Below, in pieces: positions 1-5,957 of a stretch of 10,597 bases of DNA (position 1 is its first letter; every line of letters begins with the position of its first letter). Source of the stretch: Peptococcaceae bacterium UBA3937 (lineage in GTDB: Bacteria > Bacillota > Peptococcia > DRI-13 > DTU073). Below the pieces are notes generated by a model. That model did no database searches. It was not told the origin of the DNA and saw only the letters and a list, made by a program, of their open reading frames with translations. The translations under genes were made by a program, and so were the position numbers. The stretch lies in contig DGEB01000052.1 of NCBI GenBank assembly GCA_002385735.1, positions 1 to 10,597 of the forward strand, given 5' to 3'.

Positions 1-64
1 CCTTATCCTTTGCTTCAGCATTGTTCTTTGCTTCATCGCTGTCCTTTAGTTCATCACTATCCTT
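1..64 (-). repeat. 18-bp tandem repeat encoding a charged hexapeptide linker in FliY
   Basis: Three 18-nt units (64-47, 46-29, 28-11) and the start of a fourth (10-1) follow each other in frame. They encode KDSDEL, KDSDEA, KNNAEA and KDK. Units 1 and 2 match at 14 of 18 bases, as do units 2 and 3. The repeat lies directly after the CheY-P-binding peptide of FliY, where the family has a flexible linker before the phosphatase domain. The array may continue beyond the window edge. Confidence 0.75.
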
Positions 65-109
65 TAATAAAGCATTGATTTCTTCCTGTGACAATATTCC
101 GTTCACCAT
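1..109 (-). CDS. fliY: Flagellar motor switch protein FliY (FliN/FliY family), N-terminal fragment
   Basis: This is the start of a gene that runs off the left edge; 36 codons are visible. It begins ATG-GTG and reads ILSQEEINALL at residues 5-15, the conserved N-terminal peptide by which FliM and FliY bind phosphorylated CheY. In Firmicutes the gene after fliM is fliY, a C-ring protein that combines a CheC-like CheY-P phosphatase domain with a C-terminal FliN/SpoA domain; those domains would lie outside the window. The start ATG shares one base with the fliM stop codon (TGATG), so the two are probably translationally coupled. A run of G just upstream (112-118) serves as ribosome site; the GTG of codon 2 is an alternative start with better spacing. 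After the peptide the protein enters a highly charged hexapeptide repeat. A plain FliN cannot be excluded, but FliN normally lacks this N-terminal peptide. Confidence 0.8.
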   Translation of the reverse strand, partial: MVNGILSQEEINALLKDSDELKDSDEAKNNAEAKDK

Positions 110-1089
110 CAATCCCCCCCTTCACTTTCTACCGCGGTAATCTGTATAGCCATTTTATTTCCCAAGACCCCTGGTTTGCCGTAAAATTTCAGTTCGGAGT
201 CTACATACACATCCACATTGCTATTCGCCTTTTTCTCTAAAGGAATCACATCCCCTACCTGCAATTCGATTAAGTCTTTCACGGTAATGGTGTTGGAACC
301 TAAAACCGCCCGCACAGGAATAACCGTCCTTTCCACCGTCCTGCGCAGGAACCCTTTATATTTTTCCGAGTTAACGGAACTGGAGCTGGCAAACCAGAAC
401 CGCTTGCTCAGCTTCTCCGCGATTCCTTCCAGCATCAGACAAGGAAGACAGATATTGATGAGCCCTTCCACTTCGCCGATTTTGGTGTCGATCACAATCA
501 CGAGCACCATTTCCGAAGATGCAACAATCGGGTTATACTGCGGATTTGTCTCAATTCCTTCAAAAATGGCCGTAACGGTATGCAAGCTGCTCCAGGACTC
601 CCCAAAGAGGGATAAGATCTTTTCCATGATTTTTTCGAAAACGTTCTTTTCAATCTCCGTCAATTGCCGGCCTTTAAAGGTACTGATACCGGGTCCGCCA
701 AAGAGCCGGTCAATGATGCTGAAACCAATTGCCGGGTTAAACTCGATCAGTCCCTTGCCCTCCAGCGGCGGCAAACTATAGATACTTAAAATCGTGGGAC
801 TGGACATGGAATAGGAAAACTCCTCGTAGGTCACCTGGTCGATGGAAGCAACTTTGGCCGAAACCCTGGTCCTTAAAATGCCGGAAAACAAAGTGGTTAA
901 CAAAAGACAGAAGCTATCGTAAATGACCTGGATCGCGTTCAACTGCTCCTTCGAAAACTTATTCGGCCGCCGGAAATCGTACAATCTTACCTTTTTTTCT
1001 TCCTCGATGATGTTATCTAAATCAACTGTTCCGGACTGCATAGCGGATAACAGGATGTCTATTTCCGACTGCGAAAGAACTTCTCCCAC
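109..1089 (-). CDS. fliM: Flagellar motor switch protein FliM
   Basis: FliM is the middle protein of the cytoplasmic C-ring; it binds FliG above and FliN/FliY below, and CheY-P binding to it switches rotation. The 326-residue product has the usual family length. Residues 5-14 (LSQSEIDILL) are the CheY-P-binding peptide. The CheC-like middle domain spans about 40-235 and carries the GGxG loop (LFGGPG, 129-134) that contacts FliG. A SpoA/FliN-like domain occupies about 250-322. I place the start at the GTG at 1089, giving MGEVLSQSEID, because an AGAGGTG ribosome site (1096-1102) lies 6 nt upstream; the GTG at 1098 that gives the longest frame overlaps that site. A 45-nt gap separates it from fliL, and its TGA overlaps the fliY start by one base. 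Confidence 0.96.
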   Translation of the reverse strand: MGEVLSQSEIDILLSAMQSGTVDLDNIIEEEKKVRLYDFRRPNKFSKEQLNAIQVIYDSFCLLLTTLFSGILRTRVSAKVASIDQVTYEEFSYSMSSPTILSIYSLPPLEGKGLIEFNPAIGFSIIDRLFGGPGISTFKGRQLTEIEKNVFEKIMEKILSLFGESWSSLHTVTAIFEGIETNPQYNPIVASSEMVLVIVIDTKIGEVEGLINICLPCLMLEGIAEKLSKRFWFASSSSVNSEKYKGFLRRTVERTVIPVRAVLGSNTITVKDLIELQVGDVIPLEKKANSNVDVYVDSELKFYGKPGVLGNKMAIQITAVESEGGD

Positions 1090-1095
1090 ATCAAT

Positions 1096-1102
1096 CACCT
1101 CT
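1096..1102 (-). promoter_or_regulatory. Ribosome binding site of fliM
   Basis: The minus strand reads AGAGGTG, 6 nt before the GTG at 1089. It overlaps the other in-frame GTG at 1098, which therefore is unlikely to be the start. Confidence 0.7.
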
Positions 1103-1134
1103 GGATGCCAAATTTCGCGGTATTCAAGAATGCT

Positions 1135-1590
1135 TTAGGTGGCAAGGAATTTAATGATATACACATTCTTAATCTCGCCGGTCGTCAGGATATTATTAAT
1201 GTATTTCATCAAGATGTTTTTTAATTTGTTTTTCCCCTCGGGAGTCAGGACGTCCGTGGTTTGCTCCATTAACACCAGGTTTACAATATCCGTCAGGACA
1301 TCTTTTTTCTCGTCTAATTCCGTCGCAACTTCTTCATTTTCCGCCTCAAAAGCGAATTTAGCAACCAGAAATCTGCTGGTGCTGCCGGCGAAATTGACGG
1401 TGGTTTCTTCCAGTTCAACCCGCGGCCCCAATTCTTCCTTGGCTTTTTTTACAGGACCCGCATCCGTATTGGCCAGGACCATCCGGTAAATGAAGAAGGC
1501 CGAACCAACCATCACCAGCACCATCAACAGCGCCATCATCATGATTAACTGTTTACCGTTATCGGTATTTTTTTTGTTTTCTTCTGCCAT
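1135..1590 (-). CDS. fliL: Flagellar basal body-associated protein FliL
   Basis: FliL is a single-pass membrane protein that surrounds the stator units near the motor and supports their assembly and torque. The 151-residue product has a short charged cytoplasmic N-terminus, one hydrophobic segment at about 14-38, and an extracytoplasmic domain of about 115 residues ending in a beta strand (VYIIKFLAT), as is typical of the family. The start is set at the ATG at 1590, which has AAAAGGGG (1599-1606) 8 nt upstream; the GTG at 1599 that opens the longest frame lies within that site. The gene follows motB by 14 nt and precedes fliM, the order expected in Firmicutes. Its placement directly after the stator genes fits its stator-associated role. 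Confidence 0.92.
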   Translation of the reverse strand: MAEENKKNTDNGKQLIMMMALLMVLVMVGSAFFIYRMVLANTDAGPVKKAKEELGPRVELEETTVNFAGSTSRFLVAKFAFEAENEEVATELDEKKDVLTDIVNLVLMEQTTDVLTPEGKNKLKNILMKYINNILTTGEIKNVYIIKFLAT

Positions 1591-1604
1591 TGCCAACACC
1601 CCTT

Positions 1605-2369
1605 TTATTGTGGTTCATTCACCAGTAAACTCTCCCGGATGATTACCAAATCCACGCGCCGGTTTTTGCTGCGGTTTTCTTCGTCGGTGTTCGGAACAAG
1701 CGGATGAAATTCCCCGTATCCTACTGCCGAAAGCAACTTTTCGCTAATCCCTTGTTCGATTAAATAGCGTAAGACATTAACCGCCCTTGCCGTAGATAAT
1801 TCCCAGTTCGAGGGGTATCTGGGCGTATTAATCGGTAAATCATCCGTATGCCCTTCAATTCTGATGGGACTGTTTATTTCTTTTAAGATCTCGGCCAGGC
1901 CAAGTAAAATCGTGCGCGACTCGGGATATAAATCAGCGCTGCCTTTCGAAAAAAGAACCGAATCCTGAAAACGAATCACTAATCCCCGTTCCTCAATACT
2001 GGTGGAAATCCTGCTCTCCAAATCATGGCTGCTAATAAAATTCATTAAATCCTGCTGGATTTTCTGCAGTTTTCTCATTTCTTCCTGGTATTTTTTAAAG
2101 TTTTCTTCCTGGGTTACGATCTCTTTTTCTTCCACCAGATTGGCATTGCCGAAAACGCTGTCGTCAAGAGGAATGTTCCCCCCGTCCAAAACCCCCAAAG
2201 CACCCCGTAAGGAACTGATTAGAGACTTCCATTTATAAGCGTCCAAGGTGGAAAAAGAATATAACAGCACGAAGAAAGTCAAACAAAGAGTGACAACATC
2301 GGAATATGTAAGGAGCCAATGATGGGTGTTTTCACTTTCTTCTTCGGTTCTTCTCGTGTATCTACTCAT
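1605..2369 (-). CDS. motB: Flagellar stator protein MotB
   Basis: MotB forms the ion-conducting stator with MotA and anchors it to peptidoglycan. The 254-residue protein has a short cytoplasmic N-terminus and one transmembrane helix at about 19-40. That helix begins WLLTYSD, so Asp24 is the conserved ion-binding residue. A linker containing the plug region and a likely coiled coil (about 80-115) follows. An OmpA-like peptidoglycan-binding domain occupies about 130-245, with IEGHTDDLPI (171-180), NWELSTARA (188-196) and NRRVDLVI (236-243). The start ATG overlaps the end of motA by 8 nt, which suggests coupled translation and matched stoichiometry. I cannot tell from sequence whether protons or sodium ions drive it. 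Confidence 0.96.
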   Translation of the reverse strand: MSRYTRRTEEESENTHHWLLTYSDVVTLCLTFFVLLYSFSTLDAYKWKSLISSLRGALGVLDGGNIPLDDSVFGNANLVEEKEIVTQEENFKKYQEEMRKLQKIQQDLMNFISSHDLESRISTSIEERGLVIRFQDSVLFSKGSADLYPESRTILLGLAEILKEINSPIRIEGHTDDLPINTPRYPSNWELSTARAVNVLRYLIEQGISEKLLSAVGYGEFHPLVPNTDEENRSKNRRVDLVIIRESLLVNEPQ

Positions 2370-3174
2370 GACTAAAGCCTCTTCTTCTTTCTTCTATTTC
2401 TAAGCGCTTGTTCTCTTCGAGAAGCGCCTTTTGTTTGGGGTATAGGTAGGACTTTAATTTTTCTTCAATAATCCGGGGGTTTTCTCCCGCTTGAATCGCC
2501 AGCACTCCTTCAATAATGATGTCTTTTAATAAGACCTCTTCCTTACTGCGTAATTTCAGTTTACCGGCAATCGGCAGGCAAACCAAATTGCCCAGCAAGG
2601 CTCCGTAAAAAGTGGTGATCAGGGCCAGCGCCATACCAGGTCCCAATTTGCCGGGATCGTTAATATCTTTCAGCATGAGAATCAAGCCGATTAAAGTGCC
2701 CAGCATACCGAAAGCCGGCGCGCTTGCGCCCATGAAAGTAAAAATGCTGGCCCCGATTCTATGGCGCTCTTCGATCATGATGATGTCCGTTTCCATCACC
2801 CGCCTTACCACGTCCGGGTCGGTACCATCCACCACCATTTGCACTCCTTTGACCAAAAACGGGTCACTCTCCTGATCGATTTCGTAATCTAAGGATAAGA
2901 GTCCTTCTCTTCTGGCTTTTTCCGCCATTCTAACAATTCGGTTGATTAGTAAACTAGGTTCAAAGTCATGTTGCTTGAAGGCGTTCTTTAATACTTTCAT
3001 CACGCCTAAAACCTGGTCTAAGGAAAAGTGAATCAAGGTAGCGCTCATCACACCGCCGACAACGATCAATAAGGAAGAGAAATCCCAGAAAGTGAGAAGA
3101 CTCCCTTTGGTTATGATTGCCCATAAAATTAATACTATCCCGGAGATAACCCCAATAATGGTTGCAATATCCAT
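2362..3174 (-). CDS. motA: Flagellar stator protein MotA
   Basis: MotA is the other stator subunit; its cytoplasmic loop pushes on FliG to turn the rotor. The 270-residue product has four hydrophobic segments at about 4-22, 31-50, 145-165 and 182-203. The large cytoplasmic loop between the second and third contains the conserved ARREGLLSLD stretch (87-96). The two functional prolines appear in APAFGMLGTLIGL (Pro153) and CLPIAGKL (Pro201). The C-terminal tail is cytoplasmic and strongly charged (KRLEIEERRR). The start ATG lies 39 nt after flbD, with only a weak, distant AGGAAAG upstream. The pairing with motB and the position after flbD are common in clostridial flagellar operons, whereas B. 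subtilis keeps motAB elsewhere. Confidence 0.96.
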   Translation of the reverse strand: MDIATIIGVISGIVLILWAIITKGSLLTFWDFSSLLIVVGGVMSATLIHFSLDQVLGVMKVLKNAFKQHDFEPSLLINRIVRMAEKARREGLLSLDYEIDQESDPFLVKGVQMVVDGTDPDVVRRVMETDIIMIEERHRIGASIFTFMGASAPAFGMLGTLIGLILMLKDINDPGKLGPGMALALITTFYGALLGNLVCLPIAGKLKLRSKEEVLLKDIIIEGVLAIQAGENPRIIEEKLKSYLYPKQKALLEENKRLEIEERRRGFSHE

Positions 3175-3213
3175 GCAAAGCTCAACTCTTTCCTGTTATT
3201 ATTCCTTTTCCCC

Positions 3214-3402
3214 TTAATAGACATTGGTGATTAGCTTTTTGTAATCCACCGCTTTTTTAACTACTTCGTCCACGGTTTCTTTCACCATCATTTTGCGACC
3301 GTTAATCAGGGTAATAACAGTATCAGGGGTCGCTTCGATGATTTCGATTAGTTCCGCATTCACCACAAAGGGTGTGCCATTTAGTTTTGTTAATTCAATC
3401 AT
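3214..3402 (-). CDS. flbD: FlbD/SwrD family flagellar protein
   Basis: This 62-residue protein matches the small FlbD family that sits just after flgE in Firmicute flagellar operons; it opens with MIELTKLNGTPFVVNAELIE, and the later INGRKMMVKETVDEVV stretch is also typical. In B. subtilis the homologue SwrD (YlzI) raises flagellar torque and is needed for swarming, apparently acting on stator function. That fits its position immediately before motA-motB. It is unrelated to the Caulobacter transcription regulator also called FlbD. No membrane segment is visible. The start ATG has a GGAGAG ribosome site about 6 nt upstream. A strong hairpin occupies the gap between this gene and flgE. Confidence 0.92.
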   Translation of the reverse strand: MIELTKLNGTPFVVNAELIEIIEATPDTVITLINGRKMMVKETVDEVVKKAVDYKKLITNVY

Positions 3403-3428
3403 GCTCTCTCTCCAACTTTCTTAAACCA

Positions 3429-3470
3429 CCCCCACCCCCTTTAATTAAGGGGTGGGGGCAGTTTTTATTT
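3429..3470 (+). terminator. GC-rich hairpin with plus-strand T-tract between flgE and flbD
   Basis: CCCCCACCCC (3429-3438) pairs perfectly with GGGGTGGGGG (3449-3458) around a loop of about 10 nt; two more A-T pairs can form around a bulged C. On the plus strand the stem is followed, after CAG, by TTTTTATTTT (3462-3471), the shape of an intrinsic terminator for transcription opposite to the operon. On the minus strand the stem is followed only by TGGTTTAAG, a poor U-tract, so full termination of the operon there is unlikely. It starts 2 nt past the flgE stop. It could be an antisense terminator, a stabilising 3' structure for flgE mRNA, or a copy of a dispersed palindromic repeat. Confidence 0.65.
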
Positions 3471-3472
3471 TA

Positions 3473-4909
3473 CTACCGGCGTAAATTAACCAATTCCTCA
3501 AGAATCTGGTCGGAAGTGGTGATAATCCGGGAGTTGGCCTGGAAACCGCGTTGGGTAATGATCATATCTACAAACTCCTGGGAAAGGTCCACATTAGACA
3601 TTTCCAGGGTTTCCGGCTTAATCAGCCCACGCCCGCCCTGGTTGGGAAGGCCGACATTAGGTTCACCGGAGTTACTGGAGGCGATGTAGAGATTGCTTCC
3701 TGTTTTCAACAGACCGGCCGGGTTAGCAAAGGTGGCAATGACTACTTGAGCCAGATTCCGCCGTTGTCCATTGGAAAAGGTCCCCGTCATAATGCCCCGG
3801 GTGTCCACGCTGATTCCCTGCAAGTCTCCTGCCGCGTAACCGTTTTGATTGGTATAGGTGATGGTGAAATTATCGGCATATTCGGTGACATTGCCAAAAT
3901 CCAGCGTAAAATCCAGTTCGTCAGCCCCGTCTACGGTCTGAACCACGTTCGTAACCGTGGAGCTGGTCAGTTTTCCGTTTACCGGATCAAAGGTAAGCAT
4001 CCCCCGGCCGCCACTGTTCAATTGATTGTCAAGAAAAGTAACTACTTCCCAGGTGTTATACGCGGTCTTAGTAAAGTAGACATTAACCGTATGGACGTCC
4101 CCTTTGGAATCGAAGATGGAAACACTGGTGCCGTAATTGGCCATCTGATAATTGATGGTATAGTTTTCGGAAGCGGCACCGGCAGCAATGGTCACCTCTC
4201 CGGTATGGTAATTGACCGTAAACCCATCGGGTGCCCCTTCGGTCAACACATTCCCGCTGCTGTCTTCAATAGTAATGCCGGTAATGGGCAAACTCGTAGT
4301 ATCCAGGGTAAGGATGGTCGGTGTCCCGGTGGTATGGCCCACCGTCTCCGTCCCGGTTTGCAAGCTGGCGCGGGAATCTAAATTTTTGCCGAAATCAATG
4401 TTGCTGGTCGCATGGGGAGGGGAAGAAAGATGGGAATTTAAGTTGATCGGGACAATTTCCCCTTTCGGATTGATTTCCCCGTTGGCATCAGCCAAAATCC
4501 CCTTTACGAACATCCCGTTACTTTTGTTGTAGAAGGACATGTTGAAATCAAAATCAAAATTACCGGCACGGGTATAATAAACCTCATCCCCGCTGCCCAG
4601 CACGAAAAAGCCTTCTCCCTCTATGGCCAGGTCCGTATTTTTCCCGGTGGATTCAAAGCTACCCGAAGTATGAATGACGTCAATAGACGCTAAGGACATT
4701 CCTAAACCAACCTGGATGGGATTAATCCCTCCCCTGTCCTTCGTTGGGGAGGAGGCCCCGCGTAAATTCTGACTTAACATTTCCTGAAAAGAAACACGAC
4801 TTTTTTTGTACCCGACGGTATTGACATTCGCAATATTGTTACCGATGATGTCCATTCTGGTCTGATGGTTTTTCAGACCGGAAACACCGGCAAATAATGA
4901 GCACATCAT
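3473..4909 (-). CDS. flgE: Flagellar hook protein FlgE
   Basis: FlgE is exported through the flagellar secretion channel and polymerises into the hook. The 478-residue product opens with the axial-protein motif: GVSGLKNHQTRMD (8-20) followed by NNIANVNTVGYKKSR (24-38). It ends with the matching C-terminal helix, SNVDLSQEFVDMIITQRGFQ (438-457) and the terminal TSDQILEELVNLRR. The conserved TDLAIEGEGFF block is at 92-102. Between about 185 and 257 lies a Thr/Ser/Gly-rich, beta-strand-like stretch, probably part of the variable surface domain. The start at 4909 follows an AAAAGGAGGT ribosome site by 9 nt; a second ATG comes next. Residue 3 is Cys where relatives usually read MMRSL, and it is the only Cys in the protein. 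FlgE rather than FlgG or FlgF is supported by length and by its place after flgD. Confidence 0.96.
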   Translation of the reverse strand: MMCSLFAGVSGLKNHQTRMDIIGNNIANVNTVGYKKSRVSFQEMLSQNLRGASSPTKDRGGINPIQVGLGMSLASIDVIHTSGSFESTGKNTDLAIEGEGFFVLGSGDEVYYTRAGNFDFDFNMSFYNKSNGMFVKGILADANGEINPKGEIVPINLNSHLSSPPHATSNIDFGKNLDSRASLQTGTETVGHTTGTPTILTLDTTSLPITGITIEDSSGNVLTEGAPDGFTVNYHTGEVTIAAGAASENYTINYQMANYGTSVSIFDSKGDVHTVNVYFTKTAYNTWEVVTFLDNQLNSGGRGMLTFDPVNGKLTSSTVTNVVQTVDGADELDFTLDFGNVTEYADNFTITYTNQNGYAAGDLQGISVDTRGIMTGTFSNGQRRNLAQVVIATFANPAGLLKTGSNLYIASSNSGEPNVGLPNQGGRGLIKPETLEMSNVDLSQEFVDMIITQRGFQANSRIITTSDQILEELVNLRR

Positions 4910-4912
4910 AGC

Positions 4913-5071
4913 TCATGACCTCCTTTTCGTTTTATTCCTTGCCAAGTTCTGTCGGTCCCCGGCTAGGGCTTCCTCAAAGAGGTCCAGCCCTTTCTTGTTA
5001 ATTCGGCCATCCTGCTTGCTTAATCCTGCTTGTTTAGTTAATAATCGCGCTGTCAATGTTCGTAAAGACAT
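4913..5071 (-). CDS. Candidate small basic protein between the TIGR02530 gene and flgE
   Basis: This 52-codon open frame fills the otherwise unexplained 124-nt space before flgE. It begins at an ATG at 5071 with AGGAAAGG (5074-5081) upstream, the AGGA lying 6 nt from the start. It ends in TGA 3 nt before the flgE ATG. The product starts MSLRTLTARLL and holds a probable helix at about 25-46, including GLDLFEEALAG (28-38). It has 13 Lys/Arg against 5 Asp/Glu and ends TKRRS. It overlaps the end of the previous gene by 38 nt, more than the other overlaps here, and an open frame of this size can arise by chance. I recognise no family and assign no function. The alternative is a non-coding leader of flgE containing a hairpin. 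Confidence 0.4.
   Translation of the reverse strand: MSLRTLTARLLTKQAGLSKQDGRINKKGLDLFEEALAGDRQNLARNKTKRRS
4918..4927 (-). promoter_or_regulatory. Strong ribosome binding site of flgE
   Basis: AAAAGGAGGT on the minus strand, with the AGGAGG core 9 nt before the ATG at 4909. It is one of the two best matches to the anti-Shine-Dalgarno sequence in the window, fitting the high demand for hook protein. It overlaps the last codons of the candidate small gene. Confidence 0.85.
4966..4990 (-). other. Hairpin upstream of flgE
   Basis: On the minus strand GGGCT (4990-4986) pairs with AGCCC (4970-4966), and inside it CCTC pairs with GAGG around a TTT loop. No T-tract follows, so it is not an intrinsic terminator. 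It lies within the candidate small gene, about 57 nt before the flgE start, and could be either chance coding structure or an RNA element of the flgE leader. Confidence 0.3.
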
Positions 5072-5420
5072 TGCCTTTCCTACTTTCGCCATCTACCGCG
5101 GTAATCACCGTCCGGTTCTTGATACTGACCACAAAAGCTAAATCATCGAGCAGCACCAGTGATTCTTTGGCTCCTTTGGTGTCGGCTTTTTCCACGGCCT
5201 CCTTCAACCGCAGCAAGTGTTCTTCTTCCAGTTGAATCCTTCTGGCTTCCAATCTTTCTTGCGCGTGACGGGAAAATTTCAGCCCTTCTGTGGCTATTTC
5301 CTTTTTTAAAACTTCATTAAAGGAAGTGCCTGGACTTTTTTGCTGACCCGCGGGTTTTTGCGGCTTCGCAGGGCTAACCGGCTGAATTGGTTGAGAGATG
5401 ATAAAGGGTTTGTCCACCAT
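5034..5420 (-). CDS. TIGR02530-type flagellar operon protein
   Basis: This 128-residue protein belongs to the uncharacterised family named TIGR02530, found between flgD and flgE in many Clostridia and some bacilli. The N-terminal 35 residues are rich in Pro, Gln and Lys and probably disordered. A helical region follows with the family signature LKFSRHAQERLEARRIQL (47-64). The C-terminal half is beta-rich, with SLVLLDDLAFVVSIKNRTVI (87-106) and the closing VFTNIDSAII. No signal peptide or membrane segment is seen, so it is likely cytoplasmic or exported by the flagellar apparatus. Its position among hook genes suggests a role in hook assembly, but that is inference. I choose the ATG at 5420 because AGGTG lies 6 nt upstream; the GTG at 5429 overlaps that site and the GTG at 5417 is a further option. 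It follows flgD by 21 nt. Confidence 0.88.
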   Translation of the reverse strand: MVDKPFIISQPIQPVSPAKPQKPAGQQKSPGTSFNEVLKKEIATEGLKFSRHAQERLEARRIQLEEEHLLRLKEAVEKADTKGAKESLVLLDDLAFVVSIKNRTVITAVDGESRKGNVFTNIDSAIIN

Positions 5421-5441
5421 ATGTTTCACCTGCTTTGCTCA

Positions 5442-5933
5442 TTAATTCACTTCTTTTACGAAGGTGATCCTGGTAAGCGGTACCTCTTCCTCGCCTACAA
5501 CCGCCACATAACGTCCGTCCACCTGTTTCAGCCCATTGACAAGACCCGTTTTTTCCTCGCCTTCGGCATCCGTGTAGGTGATTTCACGTCCCAGTAAGGT
5601 TAAGCCTTGGCTAAAATTGTTCTGGACCGCCTGCATCGCCATAAAATCCAGTAAGGCTAAAACATTTTCATTGTAGTAATTCTGCGACTGAATTAAAGTA
5701 GTAATCCCTTCTTCAAAGGTTTTCCCCAGGTTTTGCATCTGTTCCAGGCTGGACATTTGGGCCATCTGCGCGATAAATTCCCGGTCCTGCATGGGATTCA
5801 AGGCATCCTGATAACGGAGTTCCGTAATCAGTAGCTTCAAAAAGTCGTCTTTCCCTAATATTTTGTTCAGTTTGTTTTCCGTATCGCTTGCTGTGGACTG
5901 GTTCTGGCTGCTTCCCACTGCATTTACCGCCAT
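5442..5933 (-). CDS. flgD: Flagellar hook assembly (cap) protein FlgD
   Basis: FlgD forms the cap at the tip of the growing hook under which FlgE subunits are inserted. The 163-residue product carries the conserved N-terminal export and assembly region [20 protein letters not shown] (27-46), followed by [20 protein letters not shown] (47-66). The C-terminal part (about 110-160) is a single small beta-rich domain, starting near [13 protein letters not shown] and ending [12 protein letters not shown]. This is the short Firmicute form; enterobacterial FlgD, at about 230 residues, has additional beta domains. The start is the ATG at 5933, with AAAGGGG (5942-5948) 8 nt upstream; the in-frame GTG at 5942 lies in that site. 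It follows fliK by 24 nt. Confidence 0.95.
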   Translation of the reverse strand: MAVNAVGSSQNQSTASDTENKLNKILGKDDFLKLLITELRYQDALNPMQDREFIAQMAQMSSLEQMQNLGKTFEEGITTLIQSQNYYNENVLALLDFMAMQAVQNNFSQGLTLLGREITYTDAEGEEKTGLVNGLKQVDGRYVAVVGEEEVPLTRITFVKEVN

Positions 5934-5957
5934 GTTATTCACCCCTTTCGTGTGTTT

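Noticed and set aside
218..781. A 187-codon open frame on the plus strand
   Set aside because: It is antisense to fliM, whose motifs are clear, and it has no ribosome site or recognisable domain.
2966..3178. A 70-codon minus-strand frame starting TTG at 3178
   Set aside because: It is a shifted frame of motA; the transmembrane segments and conserved prolines are in the motA frame.
3429..3458. An operon-ending terminator after flgE on the minus strand
   Set aside because: The T-tract is on the plus strand; downstream in the operon direction there is only TGGTTTAAG, and flbD, motA and motB follow closely without an evident new promoter.
3871..3877. GCCGATA on the minus strand, resembling the -10 of a sigma-D flagellar promoter
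   Set aside because: It is inside flgE and no TAAA-like -35 element lies about 15 nt upstream on that strand.
3551..4381. A 276-codon open frame on the plus strand
   Set aside because: It lies wholly inside flgE on the opposite strand, its product resembles no family I know, and flgE itself is certain.
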